DNA of 64,000 nucleotides from Cristatella mucedo (GCA_009760855.2 WPIO01000047.1:2310001-2374000), one strand, 5' to 3'. Counted from the stretch's first letter, positions 23,821-34,482 are shown. Program-made: numbers and translations. The notes: generated from the letters alone by a model not told the origin.

Positions 23821-24858
23821 ATGAGCCTTTGGAAGAAGTGGGGTTACGCTCACGTCGGAGCAGCAAAGGATAGAGAACGGCTCAGACAACTGGAGCTGGT
23901 GCAAGCTGCCAGGAACTATCAGACGAAGAGGCAGCAGGAGATGGAGGAAAGCCAGGCAGCCAGCAGACAGAGGCACGAAGAGCTCGAGGAGAGCCGTGCC
24001 GTCGACGGCTCCCAGTGGGCATGGGGCTACGGCCCTGTCGCAGGGCCGGCAGAGTCAGAGCCGACGCGACAGCGGGAAGCGACCGCGGCCGCTAGCGTTT
24101 ATGCTGGCGGACAGAGGTCCGGCGATGAAAGCGGAGCGGCAGGGCGGGCTCGACCAAGCGCCAGCCGCCAGGCTGGAGCGGCCTCGGGCGCACCGGGCCA
24201 CGCCCAAGTCGAGCCCACAGAAGGCAGCTGGGTGACCGCCAGTGCTGTCGCCGGCGAGGCTGAATACCACCGACTCGCCGCCGGCTCGCCGCCGCTCGTC
24301 GATCGAAGCAGCTGTAGGGACCAGCGGAGGCTGTTTTCTGCATTCGTTGTCTCAGTCTCTGCCGTGCTGGACGATTTACAGCGGCTGCGGCCGACCGACG
24401 GCTACTCTGAGGACGCCCATCTTTCCTGCCTGGAGTCCTTTATGGCGGTAGTGGAGAGGTTGGTTGAAGAGCGGGTCACCGCTCAGCAGGATGACAAATG
24501 GGACGAGGTGATGCTCGAGGAGCGCCGATGTCTGTGGGACCTGATGGTGGCCGCTGACGCGCTCCTGGAAGAGTCCCAGCAGGCAGCAAATGCGGGCGCG
24601 GATGGTGGCATTAGGCCTCCGAGTGCTGTTGCCTCGTCCACTGCAGCCATGCTGGGCGCAGCTGCTGCGTATGTCGAAAAGCGAACGTTGGCTATGTACA
24701 ATCGCAGCCAACGTCTGGAGGCAGCTCTGCAGTGGCGAGACGCGGTGGCGCGTCTTTCGGAGGAGGAGGGGGAGAAGGGCAATGCGACTCAGATGAAAGC
24801 CGAGAGGAGCAGAATGGACGAAGGAGCATCGGCAGGGAGTACGGCGGGGACGAAATAG
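23821..24858 (+). CDS. Intronless GC-rich ORF, unknown 345-residue protein
   Basis: A single uninterrupted frame of 345 codons starts at the ATG at 23821. An in-frame TGA at 23797-23799 lies just upstream, so the frame cannot start much earlier. Residues about 15-58 are a charged helix likely to form a coiled coil (KDRERLRQLELVQAARNYQ). Residues about 60-160 are an Ala/Gly/Ser/Arg-rich, probably disordered linker. Residues about 165-320 are a leucine-rich helical region (RRLFSAFVVSVSAVLDDLQR; LESFMAVVERLVEER; LEERRCLWDLMVAADALLEE). There are no transmembrane segments, signal peptide or cysteine motifs. I do not recognise the family. The GC-rich composition contrasts with the AT-rich flanks, and long frames on other strands here are shadows of that bias. 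A stretch downstream (25036-25165) recurs at 54638-54782, so the ORF may belong to a mobile or duplicated unit. A chance GC-driven ORF is less likely given its length and helical pattern. Confidence 0.5.
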   Translation: MSLWKKWGYAHVGAAKDRERLRQLELVQAARNYQTKRQQEMEESQAASRQRHEELEESRAVDGSQWAWGYGPVAGPAESEPTRQREATAAASVYAGGQRSGDESGAAGRARPSASRQAGAASGAPGHAQVEPTEGSWVTASAVAGEAEYHRLAAGSPPLVDRSSCRDQRRLFSAFVVSVSAVLDDLQRLRPTDGYSEDAHLSCLESFMAVVERLVEERVTAQQDDKWDEVMLEERRCLWDLMVAADALLEESQQAANAGADGGIRPPSAVASSTAAMLGAAAAYVEKRTLAMYNRSQRLEAALQWRDAVARLSEEEGEKGNATQMKAERSRMDEGASAGSTAGTK

Positions 24859-25035
24859 ATACCTGCCTCTGACACGGAGCGACAACGGATAGCGAAGAAG
24901 AATATTAGGCGCTCGGGTTTCTGCTGACTGGGTCGGTTTGTTCCAAACCGCTGCTTCTGCTTAGACCGAAGCTCGAGAATCCAGAGGAGTGCAGCAGGAT
25001 TACAATAGTAGCATGATGATACAATAGGCGGCGTT

Positions 25036-25165
25036 CGCTGGAGAAGCTCCGACTAAAGAGTTTCGATTCACAATACATGGTAGTGATATCTTTAATATTA
25101 ATAAATCATTTTCTCAGTATGATTTTGGTTCTTTTTTTAAAGATATGGGTTTAGACTTGTGAGAG
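25036..25165 (+). repeat. Dispersed repeat, copy a, downstream of the GC-rich ORF
   Basis: Contains gaagctccgactaaag, ttcacaat, cagtatgattttggtt and aaagatatgggtttagactt in the same order as a second copy at 54638-54782 (gaagctccgactaaag, ttcacaat, cggtgtgattttgatt, aggtataggctttaggct). An AATAAA-like attaataaatc at about 25097 could serve as a polyadenylation signal for the ORF ending at 24858. Confidence 0.55.
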
Positions 25166-25265
25166 TGCAAGCTAACAGCGGGCTTCACATCGCGTGCGAA
25201 CTAGTGAACTTCGTGTGGGAACGGTACCGTTGGATAAGTACACGTAAGCTGATTCGAAAGCCCCA

Positions 25266-25402
25266 TCTGTATAGCGGCAGAAGAGAAGAGCTGTCCCAGC
25301 TATCAATACTGCTTGTAGTGAGCAATAAAGGACCGCTAGGGCAGGACGCGAGCGTACGACTTGAGCCGTGAAGAACGAGCGCCTTACCTCTGGGCTGAGA
25401 CA
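25266..25402 (-). mobile_element. SINE-I, decayed copy
   Basis: Minus-strand order is as at 60004-60142: head with box A (CTCAGCCCAGAGGTAAGGCG), a weak box B (GGCTCAAGTCG), body GGTCCTTTATTGCTCACTAC, and tail GCTCTTCTCTTCTGCCGCTA then TACAGA. Box B has lost the GTTCGA core, so it is unlikely to be transcribed. Confidence 0.8.
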
Positions 25403-26149
25403 GATGCCACACGGATATCGCTGTTCGCTCTGTACTTCCCGTAAGATAATTATAGCAATCGGCTTTTATAGATGTTTGGCCACCTTTTTAGTATGTAGGT
25501 GCGCCTCGACCAAGCCCACTGATAAAGTAGTAAGAAGTAAGCAGCACGCTAAAAATGGGCTCTGTGAGTCTCGTTCACTCATAAACAGCCCATTCTCAAA
25601 GTTAGTGAACACTTAAGCTGTCGGGATAAATATAGCGTGTGCGGACGTTCGATAATAGGTCATTTTAAATAGCCAGTGCACTGTAAATTCAAATAAAACA
25701 CCAAATCTTCGCCTTGGTAACTTTGAAGACTACAGAAGATTTTTAATGCCCATAAGCAGCAAGGTTTCCACGAACGACTCCCATGGTCATCCACAGCTCA
25801 ATTTTTCCAGTTCATTACAATAGCTGCTTAATAATGCAGATTAATGTACATGCACCTCTGCGTTTTAGTAATATTACCTTCTAGCAAAAAAAGCACAGCT
25901 GACAGCACTATTCTTATTTATCCTTCACAATATCACTATGCACTTCCTAATGCCACATCTTCTTAACGAGACCCAAGTCAGAAACATACCTAGCAACCCT
26001 GACGGTAGCCTAACTGATTACTTTTACAGCTTTTTTTTCTGCATGCTACTCAACATAACATCAACTAAGTCTCACGTAAAATTGCTTCTTTCTTTGATAT
26101 TCTCAATGCCATATTTCAGACTTTACCTTTCAGGCCTTATCTAGAAACT
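25403..26149. other. Unassigned AT-rich sequence
   Basis: No feature was recognised. Open stretches at 25368-25616 and 25938-26144 have no domain. Confidence 0.4.
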
Positions 26150-27170
26150 CGTCGGTCGGTCTAAAGCAATATTCTTGCCATATTTTGATATAATTAATCA
26201 TCAAGTCGTGATTGAGCGTCTGTAGTCTCGCCTAAGCATAGGAGGCACTATATTGCAACGGTTGAGATAGTATCTTAGTGGGAAAATTCAGAGAAAAGAT
26301 ATGAACAGCTAACGGTCATATAGCGGGCATTTAAACTATAACCTGCTCAAGAGATTCACTTAAGGTATTTTTCTTTTCTCCATTCGTTTATTTATTTTAT
26401 CTAACCAATATACTTGCCAAGAGTAGTCCCGTCTTTGATTTCAGTACAGATGACAAACAGCCTTACTTGTGCTTAAATCTTTCCATGCCGTCCAGCGTCT
26501 CCGACTCTATCAGCTTCCATATCCGTGCCAGATCGTATTTCTGGAGGAATTTTTCTCTGGGATGGCAGCAAGCTTTCTCGAATTTAATCAGGATGAAAAA
26601 TTATTTAGTAATTATGTGCAAACACAGTGTTTCTTAGAAACTAGAAGGCCTAACGTATTTTGTCGACTCAGCTAGTATATTTCTTGCAGGCTCTGCATAT
26701 AATCTGGGTTTTCTCTTCCGCATCGGAGAAATCAGCTCCAATATCAAGTCTGCATAATTTCACTTACTTAACATGGAGAAAATTAGATTTGGCTCAGATA
26801 AGAACACCACAGCCAGCTTGCTCCATGGTGTACGCCATCCTGACTAGACTTTTTAACTCACAGCTAGTATGCAATCCTGCCGGCAAGATAAGAAGGTCAA
26901 TCTTGGTGGAAAAACTCAGCAGTTAAAATTGTTGGTCGTCAAGTGGCCATTTATGTATTCCGCCACCGCTTACAGATCTTCACTGGCTGCCAATCGAGCA
27001 GATTATGGACTCCTAGATTCTTCCACTGCTCTTTAGGCCAGTCACTTTTTGCCCCAGAACTCCTGCCTAAATTAGTTCCACACAAGGTCTCTCATCGAAC
27101 TAGCCACGTTTTGACTGTGATCGATTCATTGTGCCTGTTATCAGTTCCACATCCTTCAGATGCCATGCCT
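26150..27170 (+). mobile_element. Very old LINE remnant (L2/CR1-like)
   Basis: Blocks of an ORF2 are in the right order but in shifting frames. FDIINHQVVIERL and LSIGGTILQRLR*YLSGKIQ (RT palm, 26190-26300) come first, then FSTDDKQPYLCLNLS (decayed YADD, about 26440-26484) and MAASFLEFNQDEKLFSNY (26560-26610). Near 26965 the text is cttcactggctgccaatcga (HWLPIEQ-like). More diverged than other copies, so the family cannot be fixed. Confidence 0.65.
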
Positions 27171-28080
27171 TGAGTTACAACGCTGCCAAAGCCGGGAACT
27201 CACTATCACTGACATCACGCGGTCTCCTGATTTTCTGGCATTCTAATTGAAGGTAACAGTCTATAAGTTCCGCCCGGCATTTGCCTTGTGTGCGAGTGCG
27301 TTAAGAAACTATGCATGTCCTGACTAAGTGGAAGGGTTATTAGCTCTTGTGTAGCGTCGCACTGAGCTTGTTTCTATTTATTGTGCACTTTTAGTTTTTA
27401 TCCGAGAGTAATTCAGCGCCTGTCAATATTCAGGGGTCCTACTAAGCGTTGGCTTGGCCCCGAGTGTGTTACAGAGTGCTTTTGTTTGCTTGTGTACGTG
27501 CTATATTTGGGCACTTTGGCATACTCGTGTGACGATCACTCGTCTTTAATTAAAGCTTAGTTACTGCTTACATTACCTTTAGTTGTAAAACACCTGGATA
27601 GAGATCGATTCTATTAGGAAGATAAAGCAATGAAATCATTATATATAAGTTGCCTATGAAATTTAATTTTCTCACGAAGCTACGTTTTTTATTTTCTTGC
27701 ATGTTTTATTAATAATATGACAGATTATACTATCCTGAAAAAGCCACTCCTTGTTTACTATATCGGTCAAAGAAAATAACACATCCACGAGGGTGATTAT
27801 GTTCCCTTTTGCCCACCTAGCAGAGTTCCTACTTCTTCTTTGCTTCAGGAATGACCCAATTGAGTGCTAACGACGACAGCAGTACAAATGCGTGTTCCAC
27901 TGCTCGTTAAAGCCGCCAGTTCGGACGCAAAATAGCTACGAAACTAAAGCTTAAATGCAAGACGCTGCACCTAGTGGCTGGCGGCTGACTGTGAATATTT
28001 GAGCCGTCACGACGGCAGTCGTTTCGTACCAATTTCATGAAAAAGTTAACTGTACGGTGTAAGGATAGCCTTCTTTAGTT
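27171..28080. other. Unassigned sequence
   Basis: No gene or repeat could be supported. A little LINE 3' text may extend to about 27300. Confidence 0.4.
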
Positions 28081-28520
28081 CGACATTACGCCGTCCGGCC
28101 TACTCTTGGCTCGCACACTCGTGCTGCGGAAACGGCGGCGAGATAAATTGGCCAGATTACAACTTATATTCGGAGCTATTGGCGTTAATCATGGCCGCTG
28201 TTAAACGCGCTCGTTACTTTTCGTTGCAGTCAAATGGACTTCTCTGCGAAATGGAAACTAATTTGTTATGCAGAGGTATGTGCGCTCTTCGTCGCTGCCG
28301 TGAGCCAATACTGTCGGTAAAACTGCGTGCATTGGTGCTGCACCTACAAGTCTCTGGCCGTCATATAAAGTTCAGGCATCGGCAGTATTCGTCGCGCGTC
28401 GGCTGACCATAGCGCAGTTACGACCACTGTGTTTGCTGCATAGTGCTGTTTGGACGTGGAAGCTGCACGGCGCGTTTGCAATATTTGGTGCCAGTGAGTT
28501 GGGTAATCGCTAAGGGCCCT
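28081..28520. promoter_or_regulatory. CpG-richer patch, possible promoter/first-exon region
   Basis: CpG dinucleotides are noticeably denser than in the flanks (cgccgtccgg, aaacggcggcgag, cgtcgcgcgtcggc). It encloses an ATG at 28191 in a good context. This is inference only; no TATA box or initiator is clear. Confidence 0.25.
28191..28406 (+). CDS. Candidate first exon or small ORF, unknown
   Basis: From the ATG at 28191 (aatcATGgcc) the frame reads MAAVKRARYFSLQSNGLLCE and stays open for 71 codons. After 28 residues there is a donor-like site (TGCAGAG|GTATGT, about 28275), so the real product could be a first exon ending there. The peptide is basic and unrecognised. CpG-rich sequence alone can keep frames open. 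Confidence 0.3.
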   Translation: MAAVKRARYFSLQSNGLLCEMETNLLCRGMCALRRCREPILSVKLRALVLHLQVSGRHIKFRHRQYSSRVG

Positions 28521-29205
28521 TAGCAGTTGCCCATTTCAGTCTCACTGCTTGCTACTTTATTAGTGAATGCTTAAAGTGAAATATAGTTTTAAATATTTTT
28601 CACCGATTACGGCATTTACCGACCGCAGTATCGATTGCAAAGAAACTGCTGTTGCTGCCTACTTTGCTAAACTTTGAAAATTCTGAAAAATCACATGCTT
28701 AATTCCGAACATTTTGAAGCCGAATTTCATTAAAGTTTAGGAGACTTCTGAATACGTTCGCACGTCTAATGAATTCAAAAGCACATTTGGCAGTCGTGAA
28801 GAATTGAGTGGCATTTGGATGTGGTTTCGAAAAAGGCACGGATATTCTTAGGGCAGATGCGAAGCAACGTCTGAACTCAACGTCTGAAGTGAAAGCTAAA
28901 GATATCAACTCAAAAGTCATGGCTAGCCAGTCTTCTGCTGACAGTAATGCTGAGACTTCTAGGAGGTCGGATCTGGAGTTTCACGAAAAACGGCAGGATG
29001 CCCGAGCTTGTTAATATTCTGAAACGGAATAAGTCAAAACGACTAATATAGCATAGCAGCAGGACAAAGTCGACGCTCCGTGTGCTGAAATCGTGCACCC
29101 TGATAAATGCATGGCTTTGGAGGCCAGAGATTATGGTTTTCCGAGAGAACGTAGAGATATCTGTGGATAAAATATAGGCGTCTAGTACCTCAGCTTTGAC
29201 CGGCG
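28407..29205. other. Unassigned sequence
   Basis: Only open stretches of 60-73 codons on both strands; no domain. Confidence 0.4.
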
Positions 29206-29724
29206 TTATAAGTTTTGAAGTGTCGTTCTTATTGAGCCGGTAGAAGCCACTTGAGATCTCGTGACTTTTGTAACTAGCCGAGAGACTGCTTTAGCGTAAA
29301 CTGCTGAGGAACTGCACTTTACCTGATCGATATCTGCTTTAGCATTGAAAGAGCTGATTTCTGTCACCTCGAACCAAATACTTATGATGTCTGCAATACA
29401 AGTAATGTGAAAGTCACAAAACATCGTTACGGCGAGGACCCATACTTCTGTAATGACATGCAATGCAGTGATACGGCTCTGTCTCGCATGCGAATAACTT
29501 AAGTTGCCAGGAGCATCGCTTGTTCTATATATAGCGAGCCGCAAATAGTGTCCACAGCTCCTCCTCGCGTTTTTATTTATTTGGCGACTCTGTGGGACTG
29601 TAGCTAACCCGTGATACATACCAGCGGAGGAACCATTTTTGACAATGTTCACTGTAGTGGCAGTGATGTACATGGCATAATGCTGCTGCACGATGCTGAA
29701 GAGGATAGCCTGTTTATGTCCCAT
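29206..29724 (-). CDS. 172-codon open frame, unknown, doubtful
   Basis: An uninterrupted frame starts at an ATG (MGHKQAILFSIVQQHYAM). A hydrophobic stretch near the middle (ITEVWVLAVTMFCDFHITCI) could be a membrane segment. No family is recognised, and no splice sites or promoter support it. For two strands of 64 kb at this composition, one or two random frames of this length are expected, so length alone is not evidence. Confidence 0.2.
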   Translation of the reverse strand: MGHKQAILFSIVQQHYAMYITATTVNIVKNGSSAGMYHGLATVPQSRQINKNARRSCGHYLRLAIYRTSDAPGNLSYSHARQSRITALHVITEVWVLAVTMFCDFHITCIADIISIWFEVTEISSFNAKADIDQVKCSSSAVYAKAVSRLVTKVTRSQVASTGSIRTTLQNL

Positions 29725-29894
29725 GCTCTAACTCCTCTTCGCGTTTTAGCGACTTAAGACTTTATCACTTAGTGAAAGTGAAACCGTGGTCTTTAAGTAT
29801 GTGAATGTCGACCAGCTCCGAGCAGTTACAGCCATGATACGGTTGCTGAACTGACATTTCAATAATAATATAATTATAATATAACTAAATTGTC

Positions 29895-30042
29895 TAGCAC
29901 CCTAAGAGAACTTAATTTCGATTCAGGCTCTTCAAATATTCCTCGGGGCTCGAGCTCACAATCTCAGCCAGACCTTGGTCAGGGCGAGCCCCTTAACCGA
30001 GCACCTTAACCGCTGGACCGAGCACCTTAACCGCTGGACCAA
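29895..30042 (-). mobile_element. SINE-II (tRNA-derived) with a duplicated box-A segment
   Basis: Minus-strand reading: head GGTCCAGCGGTTAAGGTGCT (box A), box B GTGAGCTCGAGCCC, and a tail from GAAATTAAGTTCTCTTAGGG to TGCTAGACAATT. A 21-bp unit covering box A (ccgagcaccttaaccgctgga) is present twice, at 29997-30017 and 30018-30038. The tail matches the 3' end of family-1 LINEs. Confidence 0.8.
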
Positions 30043-30297
30043 AAAAAATTTAATTAAATTTCCTGTTCAGATTCACTGTAACTCGACTTTCACTACATTT
30101 ACAAAATTCGCCAAAGGATGTATGCTCCGAAGAGACTCTGGACACTTGACGTTGCCTATCATACCCCACAGACTGTCTAAAAGAATTAAAGGCACGCTGG
30201 ACTGGGTTACTGAGATTAAGCCACTACTGATTATCCTACGACAAAGTCACAATTGCTCGTGCAATGAGGCAGGGAGGTCTGCCACTCCCTATGCTAT

Positions 30298-30530
30298 GTG
30301 TACTAATCTCTTTCCAGTTTGAGATCGTTTCAGGTATCTATCAAGTTGGCACTACGGCTAAAGAAACTCGCTTGACCCCAGCCAAGTGGAGCACTAACAA
30401 TTTGACCGTGTGTTGTGTGCACTAATATCATTCCAGTTTGAGGTCGGCTTAAGTATCTATTAAGATAACGAGACTGCTAAAGGCACTCGCCTGTCCCCAT
30501 CCAAGTGAAGTGCTAATGACCTGTAAGAAT
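30298..30530. repeat. Tandem duplication, period 119 bp
   Basis: Unit 1 begins gtgtactaatctctttccag at 30298. Unit 2 begins gtgcactaatatcattccag at 30417. Both continue with tttgag(a/g)tcg, gtatctat(c/t)aag, the ctaaag(a/g) cactcgc block and ccaagtg(g/a)ag. Divergence is around a quarter of positions. No coding function is evident. Confidence 0.75.
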
Positions 30531-32689
30531 GAAAAGCCGAGGGTTGTGGAGCCACTTCAAAGTCCGACTCATTGTTAGGACTACTTTTAATAAGGGAGGT
30601 GAGGTCTAGACAGCCGCAGCCACAATTTAAAAGTAGGTATCTGGAAAATGTTCGGTATAAATTTCTATTGGAGCCTAACAAAGTTGCGAAGCTATGTGTT
30701 GACGCTTGGTTTTTGGTTTCTTACTTATACATGCGGCCAAGGATGGCCTTAATTTAAGGAAGAGGCAGTGAAACCTATAGTTGCTAAATCAGCTACATTA
30801 TAAATTAAATTAATGTTTAGTATATTTACAATTATATCCATATTATGTAAAAATAAAATGGCCTTATGGATTTGACTTAACTTAAACATTTCTTTAGATG
30901 TCTAATCTTGTCAACCTATGAGTTAAATATCAAGCTCACAGATTCAGTCAAGCTGTACTCGCTTGCTTATCTGACCTGAATGTCTCTGCATCCATCTTAT
31001 AAAGGCTTCTCACTGACTTGCCGTGGATCCCCAATAATTAACGGTCTAGCTATAAGATATGAATTGGGTGAAAAAGATGTATTAAGAAAGGTGATACTTA
31101 TCTATTAGAATATAATTGTCAGTAAGTTTTATTCTCTTGGTAATAATAAGCTATCACCAAATACTTCGAAAGTTAGGCTTTGCATCTTACAATCGCCTTT
31201 CTGAATGCAGGCTTTTAGCTGGGCATCTAATCGTCCTAAAACTCTTTGTACGCAGAGCCACTAATAATCCTGACCCCCAAAGCCCGGAGCTCATTCACCA
31301 TATGAACGTTAGTGGGACCTCCCGGCTTGAAGACGCTTAACAATGAACTTAGTACTTACCTACTCATCCAAACATTTTAAAGTCTGTCAGAGTCGTCCTT
31401 AGGGTGCCTGTAGGCACTGACACTATGAGTTCTATCTTTAGCCAGCTTATATTCTTGCTACACGGCTCATACAGTGATAAGCCGTAGACTTAATTGTACA
31501 CGGAGACTGTACAATTAATCCTAATATCCATCATTATTACTGTACAGTCTCATGCCTCTCTGATTACAATTCAAAGTAGACTGCATGGGCGGATGTTTAA
31601 TTCAATGCACAGATCTCTTGACCACGTCTTAATTGATAATATATGGTACATGCTTGTTCAAATAATTCAGGATACAAACTGAGGCATGAAAAACTGTTTG
31701 TTTCATAAGTTATTGCGGGTGGCAGCTAACATAGCCGTTGTAGAAGGGTTGAATTGCAATTGGCTGAAAGGACTAGTAATCTATGCGGAAGTCGCATCTA
31801 CGTAAGCGGAATAAAATGAAGTGAAATTGGATTCACTAGCTACTTCTAGCTTCTGGGAAGAGAGCATAAAACTAACCAGACGCATCAAAATGGCTCCACA
31901 ATTTTAACCAGCCTTAAAATTGTCTCTTTCTCCTCAAAAGAGTGGTAAGAATAAACTAAGTAAGTTTGCGAACAATAACTATATGCTAACTCTGGAATCA
32001 CATCAAAATGTCGCATAGCTCAAAGGGAGATCTGCCTAAGGTATAGTACTATTTAGTCGTTTAATAACGCTGAGCTAGAGGCAATGAAAGAACTCTAGGC
32101 CTCAAGGGACTATTACCTACAATCCATCAAAGAGCTTGAAAGGACTATCCATTTCCATGTATAATCTGTGTTTGTAGACAGGCGGATTTCAACGCTAATA
32201 AATTCAAAGCAAAAGACGGCAAAGCTAGAAGCCTAGATTCGCACGTATCACAGCCGACAGAGCAAAAAATCCAGCAACCGAGGAAGTTACTCGGAGTCGC
32301 ACTGCCAAAAATCAATCAAAGCCTCGCAAGCGACAAAATTGGATGCAGGAGAACAGAGGACAAATGTGATTTCAAAACGCAGCTAACGTTTCACCTAAGA
32401 TGAACCAGCAACAGAAAGAGATGTAAGGTATGGTTTTAGCACTTGGCGACTGAGGTAGTCGGTTACAGTCCTCACATGCCAGAGGAACTCGTTAAATGAG
32501 GACGAGCTTCACACAAGATAGGCGTGTTGCCAGTCATCACTGCTATGGCAGGTTGAGATTTCCCGTAATATTCCGTAGGCATAAAATAATAAATATATGA
32601 TCGATCAAAGTATTCCAAAAGAGAGGCAAGGGCAATTTTCATTAACGGGCAAGGGCAATTTTTATTAACGTTTACTTTAACCTTAATAT
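30531..32689. other. Unassigned sequence
   Basis: No gene could be supported. 31385-31450 (gtcgtccttagggtgcctgt, aggcactgacactatgag) is a weak match to the family-1 LINE 3' UTR. A frame without start codon, about 32128-32403 plus, stays open for some 90 codons (SHVSQPTEQKIQQPRKLL) but matches nothing known to me. Confidence 0.35.
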
Positions 32690-32944
32690 TCACGTACATT
32701 ATGAAATGCATTGGGATAAAGTCTAAAGTTAGTGCAGGCATTGGTACTTATCAAGAAGTAATGCGTCGCGTACACATGATCAAAGCAAGGCATTACCAAT
32801 CAGTCGAGCATATGCCGCCTCAGTAACATTTGATGCTTGTGCTGCCAGTGTGTCTAAGGTAGATCAAGTAATTATCATGATAAAGAAGTGCATGTAAAAT
32901 GACGTTGGCATCAGCCAGGTTCAGCAGATGTTTAATCTCAGCCC
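32690..32944. repeat. LINE-associated repeat unit R, copy 1
   Basis: Shares with 33865-35902 the ordered phrases gttagtgcaggcattgg, acttatcaagaagtaatgcg, aacatttgatgcttgtgctg and aggtagatcaagtaatt, ending in gacgttggcatcagccaggt. The last part is alignable to the start of the ORF2 endonuclease coding region at 38860-38940. On the minus strand it would encode LADANVILHALLYHDNYLIY, like DTNVTLYALFQHDNYSIN in the long copy. Confidence 0.65.
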
Positions 32945-33830
32945 AATAATAGTAATAATAATAATGCACTTGATAAAGCGCCCTCGGAGAACTCAATCTC
33001 TTTCTAGGCGTTTCAAAGTTGCTGCAAAGGAAACACGATCGAGTGGTGAGTGGTATCATACTCGATAGACAACATGAGTAACATGGTTAGGGGTGACATG
33101 CACAGGGTCAGCATGCAAGTGTGGTTAGTGGCCACATGCAGCAGTGTCAGCATGCATATGCACATAAAGACGATGTGTAGAGAGGCAATAAATGCTGTCA
33201 CAAATTGGTGGGTTTTTAATTTTTTTAAGTGTGGTCAAATCAAGGGATGACGTTACTAAAAGTTGGTAGTGAGTTCCAGGCTTTGGGAAGATACGAACTA
33301 AAGGCACGGTCTCGAAAGGATTTGCGGGTTGTACGAGGTATAGATAAACAGTTGGATTCCCGAAAAGCGGATGGTACAATTCTTAGCTTGGTGGGGGTGT
33401 AGATCTGATAGGTAGGTTGGAGCCAAAGAATGAAGGAACCTCAAAGTGAGCAACAAAACCTTGAAGTCGATCCATTGCTTAACTGGTAGCCAGTGCAGAT
33501 AGGCGAGAAGTGGTGTGATGTGGCAACTGCGAAGCTCACGATAGACAAGCCTAGCTGCAGAGTTTTGCACCAGCTGCAAGCACCTGATTGAACATACCAG
33601 TAGACCAGCGAGCAGTGAGCTACTGAAGTCAAGACTGGATGTCACAAATGCATGGACCAACTTAGACGTGATATCAATGTCTACACAAGCCCAAATTTTA
33701 ACAATGTTATGTAGCTAAAAGTGGGCAGATTTGATTGTGGAGCTGATTTGGTCGTCTAATGAAAGGTCACTTTGGAGCATAACTCCTAGATTTCTTGTAG
33801 ATTCAACAGGAGATATGCTGGCTGAGCCGA
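32945..33830 (-). mobile_element. Family-1 LINE, minus strand, 5'-truncated
   Basis: Begins with AAT repeats and gcacttgataaagcgccctc (32945-33010), then 3' UTR, then C-terminal ORF2. VHAFVTSSLDFSSSLLAGL and HWLPVKQWIDFKVLLLTLRF are readable within 33298-33660. Alignment to the long copy stops near 33830 (agatatgctggctgagcc). A frameshift near 33300 separates the last codons. Non-functional. Confidence 0.85.
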
Positions 33831-33864
33831 CTGTGTTCGTCGGCCACAAAAATTTTCAATTTAA

Positions 33865-34191
33865 TTTTTCGCAGTAGCATTAAAAACATTGCATAGAAAA
33901 GAACTTGCTTATGTGCAAAAAAGGAATGTACACATATCTTGGGATCAGGCACATCACTTCGACCGAGAATCAGTTCGTCATATGACGTGCTGTGTGACCG
34001 GTCCTCGATTTCTGGTTTATTTTGCTCCGCTTTGGAAGGTTCTGTGAATTATTTCATGCAAGGAAAAAAGAAAGTGTAGAGTTAGGACAGGTACAGTTAC
34101 CTATCAAGAAGTAACGCAGCGTGTCAATGTGATGAAAGCAATGGCTCTACCAATGATTGAAGCTTGTAGCCGCAACTTTTGATGGTTGTGC
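33865..34191. repeat. LINE-associated repeat unit R, copy 2, left part
   Basis: Contains agaacttgcttatgtgcaaa, cacttcgaccgaga, tgaccggtcctcgatttctg, gtgtagagttaggacaggt, atcaagaagtaacgcagcgt and gcaacttttgatggttgtgc. The unit is split here by the inverted-repeat element (34192-35266) and resumes at 35267 with ggttgtgctgcaagtgtatc. Confidence 0.7.
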
Positions 34192-34295
34192 GGTGTACGG
34201 ACATTTCCCACTGGACGTCCCCCCCCCCGACATTACCTCCAGACATTTCCTCTCTGGACATTTCCCCAGATATACCCCTGTTTCCCCCATATATG

Positions 34296-34482
34296 GTTTA
34301 GGGTTTAGGTTTTAGGGTTTAGTGTTTGGGGTTTGGGGCTTTTTAGGGTTAGAGCTAAGTGTTTTTAGGGTTTAGGATTTATCATTTAGAATTTTTAGGC
34401 TCTAGTGTTTAGAGTTTAGGGTTTTCATGGTTTAAGCTTTAGGGTTTAGAGTTTAGTGTTTAGGTTTTAGGGTTTAGGGTGG
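34296..34482 (+). repeat. Degenerate TTTAGGG-type (telomere-like) repeat block
   Basis: Runs such as ggtttagggtttaggtttta, gggtttagtgtttggggttt and gttttagggtttagggtggg are interspersed with drifted units over about 185 bp. The unit is the 7-mer TTTAGGG. That is not the TTAGGG of most animals. It lies inside a transposable element, so it is not a chromosome end. Confidence 0.8.

Noticed and set aside
32128-32403. About 90 codons open without a start codon, protein-like composition
   Set aside because: No splice sites found at the edges and no recognisable family. Recorded only as a hint.
34296-34482. Chromosome end or telomere
   Set aside because: The repeat is degenerate, short, internal and enclosed in a transposable element with a target duplication.
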